In this document: one piece after another, positions 41,935 through 56,614 of the stretch
Layout: the number at the start of each line of letters is the position of its first letter
How positions within the stretch are numbered: position 1 is the stretch's first letter
Origin: Nematostella vectensis
Lineage: Eukaryota; Cnidaria; Anthozoa; Actiniaria; Edwardsiidae
Length of the DNA stretch: 64,000 nucleotides
Assembly: GCF_932526225.1 (NCBI RefSeq)
Contig: NC_064036.1
Coordinates: forward strand, 4,589,501 to 4,653,500
Direction: 5' to 3'
Notes under the pieces: model-generated
Seen by the model: the letters and a program-made list of their open reading frames with translations, nothing else
What the model was told of the DNA's origin: nothing
Database searches by the model: none
Position numbers and translations under genes: made by a program

Positions 41935-43642
41935 ATGGCGGTTGGCAATGAACCAGAAGACCACAGTTTGCTTGAAACTATTTTAGAGAAGGAAGGCTCT
42001 AAAAACTCGAATATACTGATGAGCTATTTGGGAACGGTGTCTGGTACCGTCGGAGGAGCTGTAAGAAAAGTGAAACATGTAGCTGTTCCCGATGTTTGGC
42101 CAGACATGGAAAGGGTCGACCACCTTGTTTTCGTGTGGACTTGTGTTGGTTATGGAGTAGGGACCGCCACAGCGATTGGAATATCCTACTTGCTCATGAG
42201 AACGACTAGAGAGATTGGTCAGTGGAGGTCATGGAGGCAATTTAGATCAAGGAATAACTGAAAATGGATTAGTAATTTTGGTGTGTTTGGTAGATTTTTT
42301 TTTTAAATCAAGGAAAAAGAAGACAAGAGATAACTTTAGCACATGATTGGTGATCCATCAGCTATAACTCTAATTATCGAACACAAAGCCATGATTTGAC
42401 AAACTGTGGCTATGTTGACTTTGACTGTACTGCCGAATCCCATCCTTTTCTGTTAATATCAAGCAAGTAAATGCAAGATCTAGCAGTCAACAGCCAAGGC
42501 TCGAATTGTTATGTGATAGGAGCAAGTACACAGAGATGAGGCTTTTTAAAGAAACATACAAACATAGTGGCCAAAATAGGCATTTTATCTGCAAATAAGA
42601 GAAATAATGAACTAGGGGAAAGTTCATTTATTATCCCGAGAGGGGGGAAGGGGGTGGGGGGCCTTGAGAAATTTTTTAGGTCAAAGGGGGGGAGGGGGAG
42701 GGGGGGTGTTGTCTCTACTATATAATTTGACGAAGTGTCAAATCAGACTTCTTGGTTTAAACTGTCTCGGTGTGTGGGCAGTTATTTGGTATGCACAATC
42801 CAGGAGTCAAGGATACGTATTAAGCCACATTTTATCTATGCAATGCAAACCTGTATACACCCTAAGTACATCTTTTTTATGGTTTCGGCTTTATAACATT
42901 ATAAAGTGCTAATGTTCCATATCTAAAATATAAACAAAACTTTTTAATGCTATAAGCGCTCATTCTTTTCTCATGCTGCTCTTTTCTTGCAAGAAGAAGA
43001 TTAAAAGGCCTTTTTGCTTCTTTTACATCATCTATTGCAACCTGGAGCTAGTTGCATCTTTGAGAAATTGAGTGCCTTCATTTATTTCTGAATTAATGTT
43101 TTCAGCCAATTCATTCCCGTCCACTTTCTGTCCAGCTTGTAGCTAATCTCTTGATTGCGTTCCTTTGACATTGCCATTGCCATTCCTTCCTTTGCTCCAT
43201 CTTTCTTCGATTTTCGGGAGGGGTGACACCAAAAATATGGGGGAAGCGTAAGGGGGGCATTGTAAATTTTGTTCCTCCTGAAGGGGGGGTCAACTCGGGA
43301 TAATAGATGAACTTTCCCTAGTGAGCTTTTGCAAAAATGCTAAATTGCTTACATAGTGGTGCTCTAGTGGATTCATAGATGACTTGCACTAGGTGATCTC
43401 AAGACTTTCTAGTGCAAAACTTACCAAAATAAACATAGAAACACTACGGCTGTCACACTAGAGAGCATAGAGAAAAAGGAGCCCTTTCTGACATAGAAAC
43501 TGACTGATCGATAAGTACTGAATAAGTTTCTTTTCATTGTTGTTTTGCAGCCAAAAGCAGGAGAACACCACCCTTTTTTGCCACGCAAAGTATCATGGGA
43601 GTTCTTGGTGCAATTACCTTTTTATGGTATAAATGTTTTTAG
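41935..43642 (+). CDS. Unrecognised small two-pass membrane protein, 2 exons
   Basis: Exons 41935-42217 and 43551-43642 (TAG). GT..AG borders, phase-1 junction, 124 residues. The ATG at 41935 is in AAGATGGCG, like the TISU initiator of short-leader housekeeping genes; an upstream in-frame ATG at 41911 would add 8 residues. Layout: acidic N-terminus (EPEDHSLLETILEKEGS), a Gly/Val-rich amphipathic stretch (LGTVSGTVGGAVRKVKHV), membrane segment 1 (HLVFVWTCVGYGVGTATAI), a basic loop (AKSRRTPP), membrane segment 2 (SIMGVLGAITFLW), and a C-terminal KCF. The size, two helices and basic loop would suit a mitochondrial or ER membrane protein, but no family is recognised. A polyadenylation signal AATAAA is at 43756-43761. 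The intron holds a MITE. Confidence 0.75.
42611..43322. mobile_element. About 710-bp TIR element in the intron of the small membrane-protein gene
   Basis: Termini ACTAGGGGAAAGTTCATTTA (42611) and, reverse-complemented, ACTAGGGAAAGTTCATCTAT (ending 43322), pairing for about 30 bp through TATCCCGAG. G runs lie inside both ends. No transposase is seen, so it is non-autonomous. A TA duplication is possible but not decidable. Confidence 0.75.
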
Positions 43643-43795
43643 GGTTCTTACTGGTGGAATATCCTGACCCCCCTCCCCTCTTCCTCAGGAATCCTGAAAC
43701 CCCAAAACAGTAACTTCCACTAGAGAATGCCTAGCACATGTTTTTAAAAGTGATGAATAAATACTGAACACATAACAGTAGCAATATCAAGGGTA

Positions 43796-44222
43796 AAAGT
43801 CATCTGTATTTGTGGGATTTTTTTTGTCTCCACTCTCAATAAGTATTTATGTCATAAATAAAACAGCAAGGGAAAAAGGGGTTAACAAATGACCACCATA
43901 TATCATGCATTTACGCAGTACAGTGATCTAAAATAAACAGTCATCTATATTTTTGGGATTTTTTCGTCTCCACTCTCAATAAGTATTTATGTCATAAATA
44001 AAACAGCAAGGGAAAAAGGGGTTAACAAATGACCACCATATATCATGCATTTACGCAGTACAGTGATCTAAAATAAACAGTCATCTGTTTTTTTGGGATT
44101 TTTTTTGTCTCCACTCTCAATAAGTATTTATGTCATAAATAAAACAGCAAGGGAAAAAGGGGTTAACAAATGACCACCATATATCATGCATTTACGCAGT
44201 ACAGTGATCTAAAATAAACAGT
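43796..44222 (+). repeat. Three tandem copies of a 144-bp unit
   Basis: Units start near 43796, 43938 and 44082 (core GTCTCCACTCTCAATAAGTA, then GGGGTTAACAAATGACCACC). They are almost identical apart from a T-run near the start, so recent. They lie downstream of the small membrane-protein gene. Confidence 0.9.
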
Positions 44223-44700
44223 AAAGGATGACAATCACCTTTAGTATTTGTATGCTTTGTGCAGACATATTCATTATAAATACAGAAACATATCCATTAT
44301 AAGTATATATATATTATTGCATGTTGGGGTTTTGGTAAAAATAAATTTGACACCACTGTTTTTGTGGTTTTTGCAAAACCTGTATCAATAGTTCTTGAAC
44401 TTTATTTTTGCAAAAAAAATTTCCATAAATCGCATTCTAAGAAGGCTAAAATGGACATTTGCTGTTTACCGTGACCTGTTGACCGTGAATTCACGCCAAC
44501 TCTTTGACTTTTCTAGCGTATTATTTTGAGGCAAGAACTCGAGCTTGTCGGGCGTAACGCGACGGGTTTTTAGATATCGCCTTCAAATTTTCGGGATCTG
44601 ATAGATAATTATGCCATGTCATAAAGTGTGTGAGGAATTTTCGACTGAAGATCGCTTTTATAGCACTTTTCGTGTCCAAATTTCACCAGAAATGAGAGTT

Positions 44701-45903
44701 CTGTACATGACCCGAAATGATCCCAGGACCCGAAACGATCCCAGGACCCGAAATGATCCCCAAAAGTACCCCAACTGATCCTCGGACCCGAAACGATACC
44801 GAGGAGTCCCCGAAATCAACCCCAAGGAATTACGGTAATGGACAAAGGGAAAGCAGAAGAAATACTTGCAATTCTTGAAGCATAATAAAGGGTTAACAGC
44901 GACTCGGTTTCTAAACAACGTGACTTAAAAATATTAAATTCCAACACAATACTTCTATTTATTACATTGCCCGGCGTTAAACCCATAAACAGAGTCCAAA
45001 ACAAATACACAACTTTAAATTGCTACTGTAAGGAATATAGCATAAACATAGCACAGCTTTGCTCAGATCAACCAAACTTTTGACCTTCCATCACACTCTT
45101 AACATTTTGCGGTTCCGACACATGACTCCGACACTATAAATCTCATTTCCGGTAAACATCACCCCTAAAAATTAATATTCATCTGACAACCAAACATGTA
45201 TTTCACCACGAAATCCTTGTTCACACGAGCGAATATTCACCGACACATTTTAGGCAGCCGGTTTGGCCGAGAAGATGGAATGACAAAAGCACACTGAGTA
45301 ATACACTCGAACAACCCTTCTACTACCGATGCAAAATATTAAGAAGATGTGAAAGCAATATTATGTGAGTTTTGAATTTCCTCATGTAGTCGTGCGTACA
45401 CCCCGGCATGATCTCATGATATGATAGGTCTTTCATTCACCGGAAACAAACATGCCAAAAAATAACTTTAAAACTTTTCGCTTCCTATGTAAAGCAGCAT
45501 GTCCCATCTGTAAAGACTATCTTTTATGGCTTGTTATGTAAAAATGATTTATCCACGCCGGGCTCCTCAAATTACTATCACAGGAATTGTTAGTTGACCC
45601 CAATTTCTGACTCAACCACTGTATTTTCCCCGCAGTCGTATATAAAAATCTTAATACTATAGTTTTAGTTAATGTAAATTTCCTTTTAATAACACAAACA
45701 AAGCTAAATGTTTCATATGTTTTTAAAACTGAAAGCCAATCCTTACACATTCCTTTAGTTGTCCATTACTGTAATTCCTTGGGGTTCATTTCGGGGACTC
45801 TTGGGGATTGTTTCGGGTCCCGGGATCAGTTGGGGTACTTTTGGGGATCGTTTCGGGTCCTGGGATCGTTTCGGGTCCTGGGATCATTTCGGGTCCTGTA
45901 CAG
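44701..45903. mobile_element. 1.2-kb element with about 147-bp inverted ends of internal GACCCGAAA repeats
   Basis: Left end 44701-44847 (CTGTACATGACCCGAAATGA) and right end 45757-45903 are imperfect reverse complements. Each contains several direct repeats of GACCCGAAA-GATCCCAG type. The interior (44848-45756) is AT-rich with no transposase. No target duplication found. Confidence 0.8.
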
Positions 45904-46234
45904 TTCCAACTTTGATTCGTGATATTTTGTTGACAGTGTCAAATAACAAAAAGTCCTCACACTTTGGTAGATCATCTATCTGTCATTTAGATGCAATTAC
46001 GTGCAAGTGCATGCGCAATAACGCGAAGATACATTACGCTCTAGAGTGAAATCCGTACTTTTGAGTTTGAGGCCTAAAATCTTAAACACGGATTTAGCTA
46101 TTGCAAAAATTAATCGATCTTTTATCTTTGATTTGATATATAGTTTGTACATGTAGTGAAAATTGCGGGTAGACAATATTATTTTTCCGCGGACACGTCG
46201 TTTACCTTTGCCGAGACCTCTACCTGCCATTGAT

Positions 46235-49200
46235 CTAGGTAAACCCTGTAACCCGTGCCAAGCAGTACTGACTATGATTAGTGATATCCCTGCAATGGTC
46301 TCTTAAGGTTGTCTCAACTGGCATCGCAAGAACTGCACCCAAAACTGACCCAAGTCCTATGCCCCATGATGCCAGCCCCATGGAAAGCTCTCGACGCCGA
46401 GTATCCTCTATCTCAGCAATTACCATGTTGAGGTTGGGACCAACAGCCATCCCAAAAAAGCCAACATTGAATGCCAGGAAAAGTATGAGCCAAAAATTTG
46501 GAAGGAAACGGTACCATGACGCCATAACTAGGATGATAGCGTGCATAACAGAAATAATTAGCATGATCCAGGTTTTTCGGACAATAAGGGTATCGGACAG
46601 ACCAGCACGGCATACTTCGGCAGCCCCCAAGTAGATCCTTGAAAGGGACAGGCCCCATAAGGAAACCATAATGAAGTATTTGTGTTGCACCACCGGAGAG
46701 AGTGACACGTCAGAACCCGCCAGTGTCGAGATCACACCACTCTGCACGAAATCAAGACAGAATACTCCCAGAAGAATTTGTAAAATTTTCGGGGCTACCC
46801 CGCAGGTAGTTGAGAGCTTTTCCCTTAATGATAGATATGGTAGAGGACTGCTAGTGTCCGCCTCGTGTTCCGTACTGTCTAGTACGCACCTCGGGCTATC
46901 GTCGTGTTCCGTACTGTCTCGTTCGCACCTCGGGCTAGCCTCGTGTTCCGTACTGTCTCGCACCCGGCTCGGGCCTGCTTCTTGTTCCATACTGTCTCGT
47001 ACGCACCTCGGGCTAGCCTCGTGTTCCATACTGTCTCGCACCCGGCTCGGGCCTGCTTCTTGTTCCATACTGTCTCGTACGCACCTCGGGCTAGCCTCGT
47101 GTTCCGTACTGTCTCGTACGCACCTCGAGACTACTACGTGTTCCATACTGTCTCGTACGCACCTCGGGCTAGCCTCGTGTTCTGTACTGTTTGGTGAAGA
47201 CTTCGGGGCACTCTCGTGTTTCTTACTTGCTCGTGTTCGTCTCGTGCTTGTCAAAGGTTTTGTCGTACTGTCTCGTGCTCGTCTCGTGCTTGTCAAAGGT
47301 TTTGTCGTACTGTCTCGTGCTCGCCTCGCGCTCCCCAAGAGTTTCTTCTCACTGCCTCGTCTCCGCGTCGGGTTCGCCTTGTGTTCCGCACTAACAGAAG
47401 ATGAAGGAATAAGCTCGTAACATTCAATCTGTATCTTATTCCTTCGATCTTCTAGCAGCCAGAAGCTAAGTAGGAATACAAATGGAAGAACTCCCAGTGT
47501 CGATACGATGACCTGGGACGAGAGGTGTATCCATGACGACATTACTGTTAAGAGAGATTCCTGTTAATTAATCTATTTCATTTATCGCCATTCAATTTAA
47601 ATGTATTTGCGGATGAGTATAATAATTAATATTGAAAAGATTCATTTGACTTACGATACCCCATGTAGTAAATTCTACTCATTATGTCACGGAAAATTAT
47701 TTTGACTACGAATAGATTATATTCCCTTATTCAGGCCCGCTACCAGGGGGGTGCAGGGGGTGCGAACGTACCCCCCCCCCCCCACAACTGTCGAAGATCC
47801 ACTTTCGGTTCCCAATGGACGTTCTCTACGGTTCCCTATTTGAAGACAAAACTATAAAAGCATAAATTAGATCACTCTGGTACGTAGCCAAATCCGACAA
47901 TAAACGTCCCTCTGATTAGATACTGCATAAAAGCATAAAAAACTCATTTTTGTTCTATCGGGGATGGTCAGACTTTTATCAGAGAACTTATTTCCTCCCT
48001 CCCCCCCCCCCCCCCCTTCGCGGAAAAATTAGGTGCACTTTTGGGATTTCGTGCCCCCCCCCCCTCCCCCAAAGAAAATTTCTGGGTACGGGCCTGTTAT
48101 TCCACAACGCCTACGCAGACCAGCTAGTTATTCTTGTCTGTTATTCTTTTCTAGTAAGAATTAGTTATATTCATAATGTGAAAGTTTTTTTTTCTGTACA
48201 GAATTGATGAAATTGTAATTCTTGTGCTACCATTGATTACAGGATAAACTCAATAGGCGCGCCGGGATTGATATATTTTTTTGACAATGTGTAAGATGTG
48301 GTGATATTTTGAATATTACAAACCTACTTTGGCGGCTGCCGAGGGTGCTTCGCGACCCCCTGGGCCCCCTGTGGCCCCCGGGCCCCCTGTGTACCAAATT
48401 TTAGCCCCAAATTTTATACTTCATATGATACTTCCGTTAAATGTGGAAGGCCTTAGTTTGTACCTGTGTAGTACATGGGTGCGAAGAACGTTGCGAATCC
48501 CAGTCCAGAGCAATAAGCTGTCACTGTCCGCTTGTGGAAGTGAGCAGTTAGCGATATCGCAGTCACGTCTGATAACGAGGCTGCAGTTGACAGCGAAAAC
48601 ACGCCAACTAATCTCACCCATTCAACACGGCACAGGGCGACCGCCAAGATGCCCAAGTGGTTGAGAGGGAAGAGAAGACCTATCCATACGAGGGCCGGGA
48701 TGCGATCAAATAAATATGGAACAGTAGTGGGAAGGACGGAGAAAGGAAGAGCGACCGCCAAATACACGTGGCCTGAAAATACATAAAAATAAATATGCTA
48801 ATAACCTTTATGGAACGAGCTCATTCCAGAAACATTGGCCCGGAATCTATGGCGATTTGAAAATAGGTTCCCCCGATTCTTTCGGGTGAATTTGTACAAA
48901 ATTATAAATTTGTATTTATTTTTGCCTGCCGAAAGAATGATTATTGTAGCAAGTATTCTAATTAAGTCTTTCGAAATTTTTTTTAGTTTTCTTTGTTCAC
49001 AGCTTTTTTTGACCAATGCAAAAGGCTAAAAACCAGTGTGCGCAAATTTCCAAAATGCTTTTCCGAATTAATTCTAATGAAGTTTATATAAAGCAACGGT
49101 AACAGTTCAACAGTATGAAACAATTTCATATATAATCAATTTAATCATAAACGCCAATATTTTTTTTTTATAAAATGGTATTGTTATTTTATCTTATAAC

Positions 49201-49514
49201 GATGCGATGGGATTTTGTCTTTAGCAAAGCCGAGACCTTGATAAATGTGTATCTTTATATAACGTTCTAAGTTAGGGGTAGAAATAGGTGAAAATATAGT
49301 TGCATTGCTAACCTGTCGGGAGAGTCTTCCCACCCAGCAAGTCCTCTGCGCTAGTGGCAAGAAAACTGGAAACGAAGTAGGACACGAAACCAAATGACAA
49401 AAATATTAGCATGGTCCGCCTCGTCTCTTGGACATTTTGTGGAGACATGATACTTTTCGTTAGCCATTTAGCTTTTGTGCACACGCTGTGTTTTCTGCCT
49501 TCTGTTATATTCAC
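46235..49514 (-). CDS. CLN3 (battenin)-like lysosomal membrane protein, 3 exons
   Basis: Multi-pass protein of the CLN3 family, lysosomal/endosomal in animals. Exons (minus strand) 49514-49313, 48772-48464, 47544-46235; borders and phases join to 606 residues. CLN3-like features: the first helix with SAEDLLGGKTLPTG, FDRIPALVWIGLLFPL, the SLSDVTAISLTAHF region, and C-terminal FLPNFWLILFLAFNVGFFGMAVGPN and RRELSMGLASWGIGLGSVLG followed by LAMPV. Human CLN3 is 438 residues; the excess is a loop of about 200 residues in exon 3 with arrays of 13-14-residue repeats (RDSTEHEASPRCV type). Orthology versus a cnidarian paralogue cannot be settled here. The gene is divergent from TMEM26 and converges on the small membrane-protein gene. 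Confidence 0.85.
46855..47345 (-). repeat. In-frame coding minisatellite in CLN3-like exon 3
   Basis: About nine 39-bp units (46855-47200, encoding RDSxEHEASPRCV or the variant RDSMEQEAGPSRV) followed by older units of about 42 bp (47215-47345, encoding ARDSTTKPLTSTRR). Two unit types alternate, so a two-unit block has been duplicated. The unit is a multiple of three, which is why the opposite strand also shows a long open frame (46671-47420); that frame is an artefact. Confidence 0.88.
47732..48096. mobile_element. 365-bp MITE with 5-bp target duplication (TTATT), copy 2
   Basis: In CLN3-like intron 2. Ends CAGGCCCGCTACC and GGTACGGGCCTG, flanked by TTATT at 47727-47731 and 48097-48101. Same family and orientation as the element at 37131-37435, with shared internal landmarks (CAAACTATAAA-like stretch, ATAAACGTCCC, TGGTCAGA.TTTTAT, GGAAAAATTAGGT). 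Confidence 0.88.
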
Positions 49515-50318
49515 TCATTGCTGTGGTTAGATATGGCTGTGATAGTTTGAATGCTTCATTAGCTAGCCACGCGCGATGGATTAAGACCGCCAGTCGCCGC
49601 GGGGGTAAAACAGAGTTAAAGACAAGGGTTGCTATGTGGGGGATAGGGATTGTGTTGTTGTGAAATTGTTCTTTTAGAACAATCTGTTAAAAAAAAAAAA
49701 AACTTAAAGAAATAGTACGACGCACCAAACAGCCATAACAGCCAAATGCCAATCCAAGGTAGGGAATACAGTGAAAATGAGACACGGAAGTCTACGGAAT
49801 CCGAGGCTTTATAAAACAGGGGGGAGGGATTTCTTCCTAGGTCTGCCACGGTGATTAAAGACGTTATTCGCAGGTGAATAAAACTTAATTTCTAGCACAT
49901 AAAGTTTTTATTTAAATGTTCTTACCGTTTCGTGAAAGCTAAAGTGATAGCTAAATTGAAAGGTCAGCCAAATAAATATTATTTAACTCCCGAGAAATAT
50001 AACCTAAGTTATATCCGATTTACCCCGATTTTATGTTAGGTTTACCCTGATTTGGCTAGAAAACTACGATTCTGACGCAACACGTAAAAATCACGTGGTT
50101 CCTGTTAAATTTCTGATTTAGTTTTGATATCAACTACGCTTGAGGCCTCAAGGTAACCTAGGGTGACCATCAGCAGATCAGCTTCTCTCTCTTGGGAGAA
50201 GATGTGAAAATTGGAGAAGAAATAGGGAAAATATGGATAGATAAAAAAAATTTAGTGAAACTGACACAAATGGGAAGAGGAGGCGGGGAGGTTGCGTCAT
50301 AAATTTTAAGTGGACGGT
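49515..50318. other. Between CLN3-like and TMEM26 genes, before the gap
   Basis: Shared upstream region of two divergent genes. No exon recognised. The missing TMEM26 first exon(s) may be here or in the gap. Confidence 0.35.
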
Positions 50319-50518
50319 NNNNNNNNNNNNNNNNNNNNNNNNNNNNNNNNNNNNNNNNNNNNNNNNNNNNNNNNNNNNNNNNNNNNNNNNNNNNNNNNNN
50401 NNNNNNNNNNNNNNNNNNNNNNNNNNNNNNNNNNNNNNNNNNNNNNNNNNNNNNNNNNNNNNNNNNNNNNNNNNNNNNNNNNNNNNNNNNNNNNNNNNNN
50501 NNNNNNNNNNNNNNNNNN
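50319..50518. other. Assembly gap (200 N)
   Basis: Exactly 200 unknown bases, a round number that usually marks a gap of estimated or nominal size. Open frames spanning it are meaningless. Confidence 0.99.
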
Positions 50519-51770
50519 AATATCGAGACTCAAGCTTCATAAGAGACAAAGTGTCCAATTTCTGTTATGAATGGACCGTCACCAGATAACCGTATGCTAT
50601 GCATTTTATGTGATACAATTTTGTTTCCGTTAGTAAATGCACTTTTAACTAAAATAATATTTCAAACGAGGCAAGAAACGTATTTCTCTATAACCTGATA
50701 TCCCGGTGTACCATAAACCTAATAATAAATGTACACGGGCCTTCAATGCTTAGGGATGCTTAGCTAATAGGCTAGCTTTGTAGTATTTAAAGTTTAAAAA
50801 TGATTAATTCGTCTTTTCGACAGCGAAGGATAAGTTGTACTTACCTATCAACCAATGCCTGTATTATTATATATCTATCTCGTGAGTTTACTTTACGGAG
50901 CTAATTGAAGCATATTTCCAATGAGATCGTTCTGGGACGTCCGGTGTTAATGAACACAGATGGACACATGCCTCATCCGTAAGGACACCGGCTGAATAGG
51001 AGAGTTTTCAATTTCAAGGCACCGAAACGTCCTGATGATGATAAAAACAAGGCTCCACTCTAGCAAAAAGAGGGTGCAAGGCCTTAGCTAGAAAATTTGG
51101 AGAGCGGTAGGGGAGGTTCATCGAGAATTGCATTAAGCTTGCTTTTATCGCAGATCTAGAAGGAGTAGAACCACTATTACTAAAACATAAGGTTGCTCAG
51201 AGAGGGTGTTCGCAGCCCCCTAGAACGCCAAAACCATTTTTTTTCAGTGGTTTTCTGTATGATACAGGGTTGGATTTATAGCTATTGCCCCCGAATGGTC
51301 TTTGGCGAGGACTTGCGCGTACCCCGCTTTTTATGCGAGACCGAGCATTTTTAGTTTTTGAATAAATCGATCAGCGAGTACATCGAAAAATACAATGCTA
51401 GCACGGCGTAAAAAATGCGCGAGCATGCGAGCACTAGCCAAAAACTGCGAGCACATCGAATTTTCGGGGGACAATTGGAGGGCCCTATAGCTTTTCGCTA
51501 AAGGAGGAAGTTGGCTCAGGGACAATGTGGCTTTTTGACTCACACAGATACAAGAAGGCCAGTTTCATCGATCAAATATGCACCATTCAGGGTGTTTTCG
51601 AGAAAGGAAATTCTTAATCACCTAATACTGGTGCTCTTACTTTTCTATTCTCTGGAAGCGTGTTAAAAAAAAAGCAAAAGAGACCCCCTAGGTCCGATAC
51701 CGGATATCAATGTCTGCACAACCCTCTAAAAAATACGCACAGACTTTACATTACCTTTTTTCCTGCCCAG
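50519..51770. other. TMEM26 upstream intron or promoter
   Basis: No recognisable exon on either strand. The acceptor TTTTTTCCTGCCCAG for the first located TMEM26 exon ends at 51770. Confidence 0.35.
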
Positions 51771-54284
<2,514 letters not shown>

Positions 54285-56255
54285 GTGAGATCCCTGTGGA
54301 GGCCAGGCAGCAGGGCAGGGCAGGTATTATGGAATACCTTTGGAGGCCAGGCTAAACAACGATTTAACGTGTAGCAAGCAGTGGAAAGCCTGGGTATGGG
54401 GATTAATTGTGTACAAACAAAGCGACGAGCTAATATTTATTTGGACTCATTTGAAAGGCTCACATTTCGCGTTGGTGGGATACCGTGGTGGTTTCACCAA
54501 TTTGGTACATCAGTCAATGTCATCACTGACTAATGTTCATAAAACATTTTTAAAGATTTTAATACGCTTTCATAGAAGAGATGACGAAATATTTATTACT
54601 CCTAAGGCTTAAAGCCGTGCATCGAGCTCTATTCATTTCATTCGTACGTTCATCCGCTAGAACCCGTTTAAAAACTGTTGTGGAAATGGCAAGTCGTCCA
54701 TGCCCATTTTCCGAATTTAACTCTCGCCGCTCTGACTGCCAATCGGGATGCGAGGAACCTAAGTTTGATTGAGACAAATATAACATAGCCAATAAGCGTG
54801 TCAATCAAAAGAGTGCGATTCGCGCATCCGAACGGTTGTATTAGCCGCAGCCATGTTTGTAGATATGTAAAAATACACTAACTTATTTTTGTAGGCAAGG
54901 AATATTTTCCAAAAATGAAATAAATGATGATTTTCTAGAAACTCTGAATTTTGAGTAAATGTTTTTTCCCCTTTCGTACCTTTTGTTATGCAATGGCGTA
55001 TAACATGTCATGATTTTCTGATAACTGCGAATGAGCCGATTTTATTACATGTACAATTACTATTTTCTTCATTTAACTGAAGATAAGAAAGTGTTGGCCT
55101 GCGAAACAGGCTCTCAAAAAGCGCCCCAGAAAAGCAGTTCTATCGGACTTAGCGATCGGCCAAAAATATAGCGATTGGCTCCGAAATCTGCTCGCAATCT
55201 TCTCCGTTTATTCACGCAACTAGCCGATTGAGCAGGCTAAGCAAGTGTAATAGACCTAAAACAATAACTATTGCGCCATTATCCTTCCTTTCTTGCCCTG
55301 TAGCGAATATATTTTTATTTTTATCTCCGACAAGTCTGTTTATTGAAAAAAAATACTTGGTGTGGTCGCATCCATAAGTTATGTTAGTCGCAAACCAGAA
55401 AATATGATGATACTTAAAGAACCCTTGTCAGCCAAAACTTTGTTATTGTTTCCATTTAATATTGGAAGGCACATAATGTGCTAAAATCTCGCAAAAATAC
55501 ATTTTAAAAACAAAGTTTTATACATTATTTACCTAATTCAATAAAAAAAACGCATTCCCAGCCGACGGAAATGGAAGCTTTTTCACACTTGGTACTTTGC
55601 TAGGATGACAAAATGGCGGCTGACCGAGGCTGTTTAAACAAACACCTGCTCTTTCGTCAGAATTGCATCAGTTAGCACACTAGCCTTCTTACTCTGCTCA
55701 TAATAGTGAAGTCTTTGTAGGGGTACATAGAAACAAGAAGGTAAAAGGTCGTACGGAAAAATGCTACGAGAAAAAAAAACTACAATGTTTTTTCTTCGTT
55801 TACGTGACTGTGTATTTCTAATTGGTCTTGGTTTTTATGATAAGCCTGAAGCCAAAGTTATCCTGTATGGGGAGATTTGATGCAGTGATCGGGGATTATT
55901 TAGGCGCATGTTTTGTTTATTAAATTTTATTACAGGCTGGGCGAAAATTTCGCTTTTTAAATGAGTGTTTTTTTTTTAATGAGAGCTCAGTGTTTTACAA
56001 AGATTGGCAAATCAGGGTAAATTTACGTATTCTCTTCTGCTCGCAACCTATCTTTGAAAGCCTGTGGCTCACAAGGCAAATGCTCATTAAGTAACGTAAT
56101 GGGTTTAAGACGCGCCCCGTTGAAATCATTAGGTGATCATTAGTAACATTTCAAGCCTCCAGGTCGTCACATATTGTTCGATAAGTACTTCTACTCGGAA
56201 ATAAATAACGAAACTTTACGCAAAGCGGTTATCATCAAACCCCATCACAATATAA
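54285..56255. other. TMEM26 3' flank, intergenic
   Basis: No gene recognised. Open frames at 54340-54804 have no domain and no splice context. Confidence 0.35.
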
Positions 56256-56614
56256 CCCTTGACATTTCTAAAAAGAAATACAGAAAATCTTAATTTATTT
56301 TCTTAGTACTTTCGAAAGGAAAGTCTGAAACGATGCCAGTAATCTACATAGAGGAAGTTTTAGGCAAAGTGATAGTCACGATGAAATACCGTTTTTACAC
56401 GTAGTTTTAAAGACGAGGTCATGATAGTAACCACAATAGAACCCTTGACATTTCTAAAAAGAAATACAGAAAATCTTAATTTATTTTCTTAGTACTTTCG
56501 AAAGGAAAGTCTGAAACGATGCCAGTAATCTACATAGAGGAAGTTTTAGGCAAAGTGATAGTCATGATGAAATACCGTTTTACACGTAGTTTTAAAGACG
56601 AGGTCATGATAGTG
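56256..56614 (+). repeat. Recent 173-bp tandem duplication
   Basis: The block starting CCCTTGACATTTCTAAAAAG (near 56256) is repeated from 56442 almost without change, both copies ending GACGAGGTCATGATAG, with a short linker between. A 30-base G run follows at about 56766-56790. Confidence 0.9.

Noticed and set aside
46671-47420. 249-codon plus-strand frame rich in Leu, Ser and His
   Set aside because: Antisense shadow of the in-frame minisatellite of the CLN3-like exon, which has membrane segments and splice support on the minus strand.
50178-50570. Open frames across the N gap
   Set aside because: The translation is of unknown bases and carries no information.
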